From assembly GCA_934776915.1 (NCBI GenBank), contig CAKVNA010000023.1, forward strand, positions 1 to 9,746: a stretch of DNA of 9,746 nucleotides, given 5' to 3'. The notes below the pieces were generated by a model. That model did no database searches. It worked only from the letters and a program-made list of their open reading frames with translations, and was not told the DNA's origin. Positions 6,761 through 9,746 of this stretch are shown one piece after another (position 1 is the first letter of the stretch; every line of letters begins with the position of its first letter). A program made the translations under genes and the position numbers. This DNA is from an uncultured Clostridia bacterium. Its GTDB lineage: Bacteria; Bacillota; Clostridia; Christensenellales; UBA1242.

Positions 6761-6790
6761 ATTATAGCATTTTTCGGTCGGTCTTTGCAA
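6761..6790 (-). promoter_or_regulatory. Extended -10 promoter for the acetyltransferase gene
   Basis: On the minus strand, TTGCAA (6790-6785) and TATAAT (6766-6761) are separated by 18 bases. TGC directly before the -10 box gives the extended TGnTATAAT form. The -35 box begins at the base after the LysM stop codon. The predicted transcript start near 6754 supports the ATG at 6739 as the start codon. Confidence 0.7.
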
Positions 6791-7072
6791 CTATATGAGC
6801 AACTGTTGTCCAACAAATATAAATAAAATGTTATTTTTCTCCTTAATTGCTTGTGTAGATGTGCCATATTTTTGTGCAATGGAGTTTAATGTTTCTCCAG
6901 GAAGCACTGTATGAACTCTGTTTGTTTTCCTATCAACGATTGCAAACCCGTTGTCTTCCCCCAAAATTGCCGCTTGTGGAAGTGAAAACTCCCTTGCAAT
7001 ATCCACCTTTTTTCTTCCCACAATTTTCACCACTTCAAACGGCAAAATGTCAACTTCTTTAAATTCACTCAT
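6791..7072 (-). CDS. Small LysM-domain protein with a degenerate first repeat
   Basis: This 93-residue protein has a clear C-terminal LysM domain at 52-93 (V-H-T-V-L-P-G-E-T-L, then SIAQKYG, then VGQQLLI). LysM domains bind N-acetylglucosamine-containing glycans such as peptidoglycan. Residues 12-47 look like a diverged second LysM. When shifted by exactly 40 residues, VGRKKVDIAREFSLPQAAI aligns with PGETLNSIAQKYGTSTQAI without gaps. There is no signal peptide or membrane helix, so it is cytoplasmic, leaves by another route, or acts inside a sporulating mother cell as signal-less LysM coat proteins such as SafA do. The last option is speculation. The start ATG has AAAGGAG 7 bases upstream. 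It is divergent from the flippase gene across a 77-base spacer and lies directly upstream of the acetyltransferase gene. Confidence 0.85.
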   Translation of the reverse strand: MSEFKEVDILPFEVVKIVGRKKVDIAREFSLPQAAILGEDNGFAIVDRKTNRVHTVLPGETLNSIAQKYGTSTQAIKEKNNILFIFVGQQLLI

Positions 7073-7109
7073 TTTTTTTCTCCTTTTTCATTCTAACAAC
7101 ATCTAAATC

Positions 7110-7123
7110 GTAAATATATTTAC
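7110..7123. promoter_or_regulatory. 14-bp perfect palindrome between divergent genes
   Basis: GTAAATATATTTAC reads the same on both strands. It sits in the 77-base spacer between the LysM gene (37 bases from its start) and the flippase gene (26 bases from its start). That is where an operator or overlapping divergent promoters would lie. The spacer is very AT-rich, so chance occurrence is a real possibility. I found no convincing -35/-10 pair in either direction. Confidence 0.35.
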
Positions 7124-7149
7124 ATATATATATTCAATAGGAGAAAATT

Positions 7150-8682
7150 TTGAAAAAACTTTTTAAAGCATTGGCAGTTATAACATCTTTTTCGGTGTTG
7201 ACACGAGCGTTGGGGTTCTTTTTTAGAATATTCCTTTCACGCATGGTGGGAGCAGAAGGCTTGGGGATTTACCAAATAGCCTTTTCTGTCTTTATGGTTC
7301 TTGAAACATTTATTTCAAGCGGACTTCCTCTAATTGTTAGCAAAAAGACATCAGAATTTGAAACAAAAAATGATAAGAAAGGCAGTTTTAAAACTGTTAC
7401 AGCAGCACTTTTGATTGGTGCTTGTACCTCACTTGCCCTCTGTGGAATTGTGTTTATTTTTAGAAATATCCTTTCAAACATATTCACCGACACTCGTTGC
7501 ACCGTCATTCTTTTAATTCTTCTGCCTTCACTTGTTTTTTCAACAGTCTATTCTATTTTGCGTGGCAGTTTGTGGGGCAAAAAACAATATTTTTGGGTGT
7601 CGCTAACTGAATTTGTTGAACAAATAGTAAGAATTGTCCTCACTGTTTTGTTCCTTGCAGTTCTCAGCTTCTCGCTTGAAAAAGTCTTTCTAGCGGGCAT
7701 TTCTTACACAATTTCTTGTGTTGCTTCAAGCGTGCTTGTTTTGCTTTTATATCTTAAGCGGGGCGGCGGCTTTGCCAGTCCCAAAGGGCTTGTGAAACCC
7801 ATTATAAAGTCGTCACTTCCTATAACAATAGTCAGAGTTGTTTCAAGCCTGCTCACTCCTCTTATTTCAGTTATAATTCCACTGAAACTTGTGAGTGTTG
7901 GCTATTCAAATGACCAAGCACTTGCAATTTTTGGCGTTGCAATGGGCATGACATTCCCACTTTTGTATATTCCGTCAACAGTCATTGGTGCTTTGTCCAC
8001 AACACTTATCCCTGACTTATCTTCTGCAGTTTTTACCCAAAATTATGACGAAATCAAGTCAAAAATTCACTTTTCTATAAAGTTTGCAATCTTCATATCT
8101 TTTATATTTATCCCACTGTTTTTCTCACTTGGTGGGCCTATAGGAATGTTTTTTTATAACAATGCCGACTCGGGCTATTTCCTAAGTTATTCAAGTTTTC
8201 TTGTCCTTCCAATATGCCTTAGCGGGGTGACTGTTTCGTGCTTGAATGCACTTAATCTTGAAGTTAAAAGTTTTGTAAATTATCTTGTTGGAGCGGTGGC
8301 ACTTGTTCTTTGCATAGTTTTTCTCACGACAAAACTTGGGGTTCTGTCGCTTGTTTGGGGCATGGCATTGTGTCTTGGCGGAGCAAGCATTCTTAACATT
8401 GTCATGCTCAACAAATTTCTTGGTGACAACTTTTTCAACCTCAAATATTTGCTTCTAACAATTCTATCTTCCCTTGCAAGCGTAATGATGTCCCGCTGGG
8501 TCTATAATCTTTGCAAAAATATTTTCCCAATGTTTGTGTCGCTCGCACTATCTTGCATAATTGCAACAGTTTTCTATCTTATCTTTGGGCTGCTTTTCAA
8601 CCTATTCAAATTTTCTTTTGCAGACTTCAAAAAAATTACAATCAAAAAGAATTCCATCAAACAAGCCAAAAAAGACGCATAA
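7150..8682 (+). CDS. SpoVB/MurJ-like MOP-superfamily flippase
   Basis: This 510-residue polytopic membrane protein with about 14 hydrophobic segments belongs to the SpoVB/YtgP branch of the polysaccharide-flippase (MOP/MATE-like) superfamily. Members move lipid-linked sugars such as lipid II across the membrane for vegetative wall or spore cortex synthesis. Family features seen are VLTRALGFFFRIFLSRMVG (16-34), EGLGIYQIAF (36-45), SSGLPLIVSK (56-65), an RGSLWGKKQY segment (138-147), EFVEQIVRI (154-162) and a positively charged, Lys-rich C-terminus. The length matches SpoVB-type proteins. The start is TTG at 7150, with AGGAG 6 bases upstream; the next internal ATG (codon 32) would remove the first conserved helix. 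It is divergent from the LysM gene and lies 29 bases before the YetF gene. The sequence does not show whether it serves sporulation (SpoVB) or growth (MurJ/YtgP), so no symbol is given. Confidence 0.9.
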   Translation: MKKLFKALAVITSFSVLTRALGFFFRIFLSRMVGAEGLGIYQIAFSVFMVLETFISSGLPLIVSKKTSEFETKNDKKGSFKTVTAALLIGACTSLALCGIVFIFRNILSNIFTDTRCTVILLILLPSLVFSTVYSILRGSLWGKKQYFWVSLTEFVEQIVRIVLTVLFLAVLSFSLEKVFLAGISYTISCVASSVLVLLLYLKRGGGFASPKGLVKPIIKSSLPITIVRVVSSLLTPLISVIIPLKLVSVGYSNDQALAIFGVAMGMTFPLLYIPSTVIGALSTTLIPDLSSAVFTQNYDEIKSKIHFSIKFAIFISFIFIPLFFSLGGPIGMFFYNNADSGYFLSYSSFLVLPICLSGVTVSCLNALNLEVKSFVNYLVGAVALVLCIVFLTTKLGVLSLVWGMALCLGGASILNIVMLNKFLGDNFFNLKYLLLTILSSLASVMMSRWVYNLCKNIFPMFVSLALSCIIATVFYLIFGLLFNLFKFSFADFKKITIKKNSIKQAKKDA

Positions 8683-8711
8683 AATTTGCAAAATTGTAAA
8701 TATTTGTGCAT

Positions 8712-9419
8712 ATGATAACGTTAATTTTAAGGTCTTTAATAATTTATTTGATTGTCCTTTTTGCTGTCAGAATTATGGGCAAAAGACAAATTGGCGATAT
8801 GCAGCCATTTGAGCTTGTAGTAACACTTATAATTGCCGACTTGGCTTGTATCCCTATGAGTGATGTTTCCATTCCTCTTGTTTTTGGCATTGTGCCACTT
8901 TTGACACTTGTTGTGTTGCATCATGGCTTCACCTTGCTCAATCGCAAAAGTATTTTTTTTAGAAAACTTCTAAATGGCAAACCAATTATTGTCATTGACG
9001 GCGACGGCATAAACTACCCCGCCCTAAAACAACTTAACATGACATTAAACGACTTGACCGAGGGGCTTAGAGGGTGCGAGTGCTTTGACCTAGCAGATGT
9101 GGCTTTTGCCATTGTAGAAACAAATGGAAATATAAGCGTACTTTTAAAATCCACCGCCAGTCCCGCAACTAGCGAGCAACTAAAACTCGCCCCAGAGCAG
9201 AGTGCGTTGAATTATGTTCTTGTAAATGACGGAAAAGTTATGGAAGAAAATCTGAATGAACTGAAACTTACACAGAACTTTCTTCAAAAACTTATGAAGT
9301 CACAAAAGACAAAGAGTGTAAGTGACATTTTAGTTCTGACAATAAACAGCAATGGCAATGTTTATTATCAAGAAAAAAATAAGCCTTGCAAGACTTTTAT
9401 GTGCGAGGTGGAAGAATGA
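8712..9419 (+). CDS. YetF-type DUF421 membrane protein
   Basis: This 235-residue protein has an N-terminal membrane part with three hydrophobic stretches (about 3-19, 34-48 and 54-76) and a soluble C-terminal part. The DUF421 signature RIMGKRQIGDMQPFELV is at 20-36, and the second family block LRGCECFDLADVAFAIVE is at 119-136, followed by TNGNISV. YetF-like proteins are common in spore-forming Firmicutes; the B. subtilis members YetF and YdfS are linked to spore germination or integrity. The molecular role is unknown to me. I chose the ATG at 8712 because the hydrophobic segment begins there. A GTG two codons earlier is the only other option, and neither has a recognisable ribosome site, so expression may depend on coupling to the flippase gene 29 bases upstream. 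Its stop overlaps the next start by 4 bases (ATGA). Confidence 0.9.
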   Translation: MITLILRSLIIYLIVLFAVRIMGKRQIGDMQPFELVVTLIIADLACIPMSDVSIPLVFGIVPLLTLVVLHHGFTLLNRKSIFFRKLLNGKPIIVIDGDGINYPALKQLNMTLNDLTEGLRGCECFDLADVAFAIVETNGNISVLLKSTASPATSEQLKLAPEQSALNYVLVNDGKVMEENLNELKLTQNFLQKLMKSQKTKSVSDILVLTINSNGNVYYQEKNKPCKTFMCEVEE

Positions 9420-9746
9420 AAAGAAATATCTATGTTTTAATTCTTATCGCCATTCTTGTTGGCGTGTGTATATTGGAAGAATTGCTTTTGAAATCGACCT
9501 ACTCCACCCTTCAAGGCTATTCCAATGAGTTAACTGTCCTTTTTGCCCAACATAAGGAGGAATTAAATGCCACGCAAGTTGTAAGCAAGTTTGACGAAAC
9601 AAAAGCCTATTGGGACAGTCAGAAAAAATATATCACCTATTTTACAAACTATGATAAAATAAGAACAATAGATGAAAGTTTTATAAAACTTGAAGAAGCC
9701 CTTGACGACAACGACAAATCGCTCGCCCTTGAAAACTTGTCAATAA
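9416..9746 (+). CDS. DUF4363-family membrane-anchored protein, C-terminus cut by window edge
   Basis: I read 110 codons in frame to the right edge without a stop. The protein starts MKRNIYVLILIAILVGVC, a single N-terminal membrane anchor. A charged, probably helical extracytoplasmic region follows, with a Y-W-D-S-Q-K-K-Y segment near residue 64 and then an alternating acidic stretch. The size, the anchor, the W-x-x-x-x-x-Y pattern and the position directly after a DUF421 gene match the DUF4363 family, which commonly accompanies YetF-like genes in Clostridia. The start ATG overlaps the YetF stop (ATGA), and GAGGTGG lies just upstream, so translational coupling is likely. The function is unknown. 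Family members are about 120-130 residues, so only a short C-terminal piece should be missing. Confidence 0.75.
   Translation, partial: MKRNIYVLILIAILVGVCILEELLLKSTYSTLQGYSNELTVLFAQHKEELNATQVVSKFDETKAYWDSQKKYITYFTNYDKIRTIDESFIKLEEALDDNDKSLALENLSI

Overview
The window is AT-rich, densely coded DNA from a low-GC Gram-positive bacterium, most likely an uncultured anaerobic Clostridia-type Firmicute. The evidence is AAGGAG-type ribosome sites, TTG as well as ATG starts, a clostridial 2[4Fe-4S] ferredoxin, a SpoVB/MurJ-type flippase followed by YetF (DUF421) and DUF4363, and no sign of an outer membrane. No species can be named from the sequence alone. No tRNA, rRNA, CRISPR array, insertion sequence or phage gene is visible, and no gene-free stretch exceeds 300 bases.

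Layout. (1) Positions 1-1111, minus strand: a promoter, a 55-residue ferredoxin and a Ppx/GppA-family protein that runs off the left edge. The Ppx/GppA protein keeps the family fold signature, but several catalytic or phosphate-loop residues are substituted. (2) Positions 1247-2070, minus strand: two half-length TauE/SafE membrane proteins in tandem, followed by a weak hairpin. (3) Positions 2132-5504, plus strand: a stand-alone transcription unit with a near-consensus promoter, a leader with two hairpins, a 1071-residue surface protein and a perfect 16-bp terminator stem. The protein has a signal peptide, four CBM4/9-like beta-sandwich modules, one transmembrane helix and a cytoplasmic basic and coiled-coil tail. 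(4) Positions 5618-7072, minus strand: a small LysM protein and a YghO-type GNAT-like acetyltransferase that has its own extended -10 promoter just after the LysM stop codon. (5) Positions 7150-9746, plus strand: a SpoVB/MurJ-like flippase, a YetF/DUF421 membrane protein and a DUF4363 protein cut by the right edge. The last two overlap by 4 bases.

Much of the window concerns the envelope: a surface adhesin or lectin-like protein, a LysM protein, a lipid-linked-sugar flippase, YetF and a small transporter. I see no obvious defence, mobile or biosynthetic system. The most unusual items are the surface protein, which joins four lectin-like ectodomain modules to a cytoplasmic helical hairpin through one membrane helix, and the Ppx/GppA protein with altered active-site residues. 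Smaller points are the cryptic first LysM repeat, the split TauE pair and the divergent-promoter palindrome.
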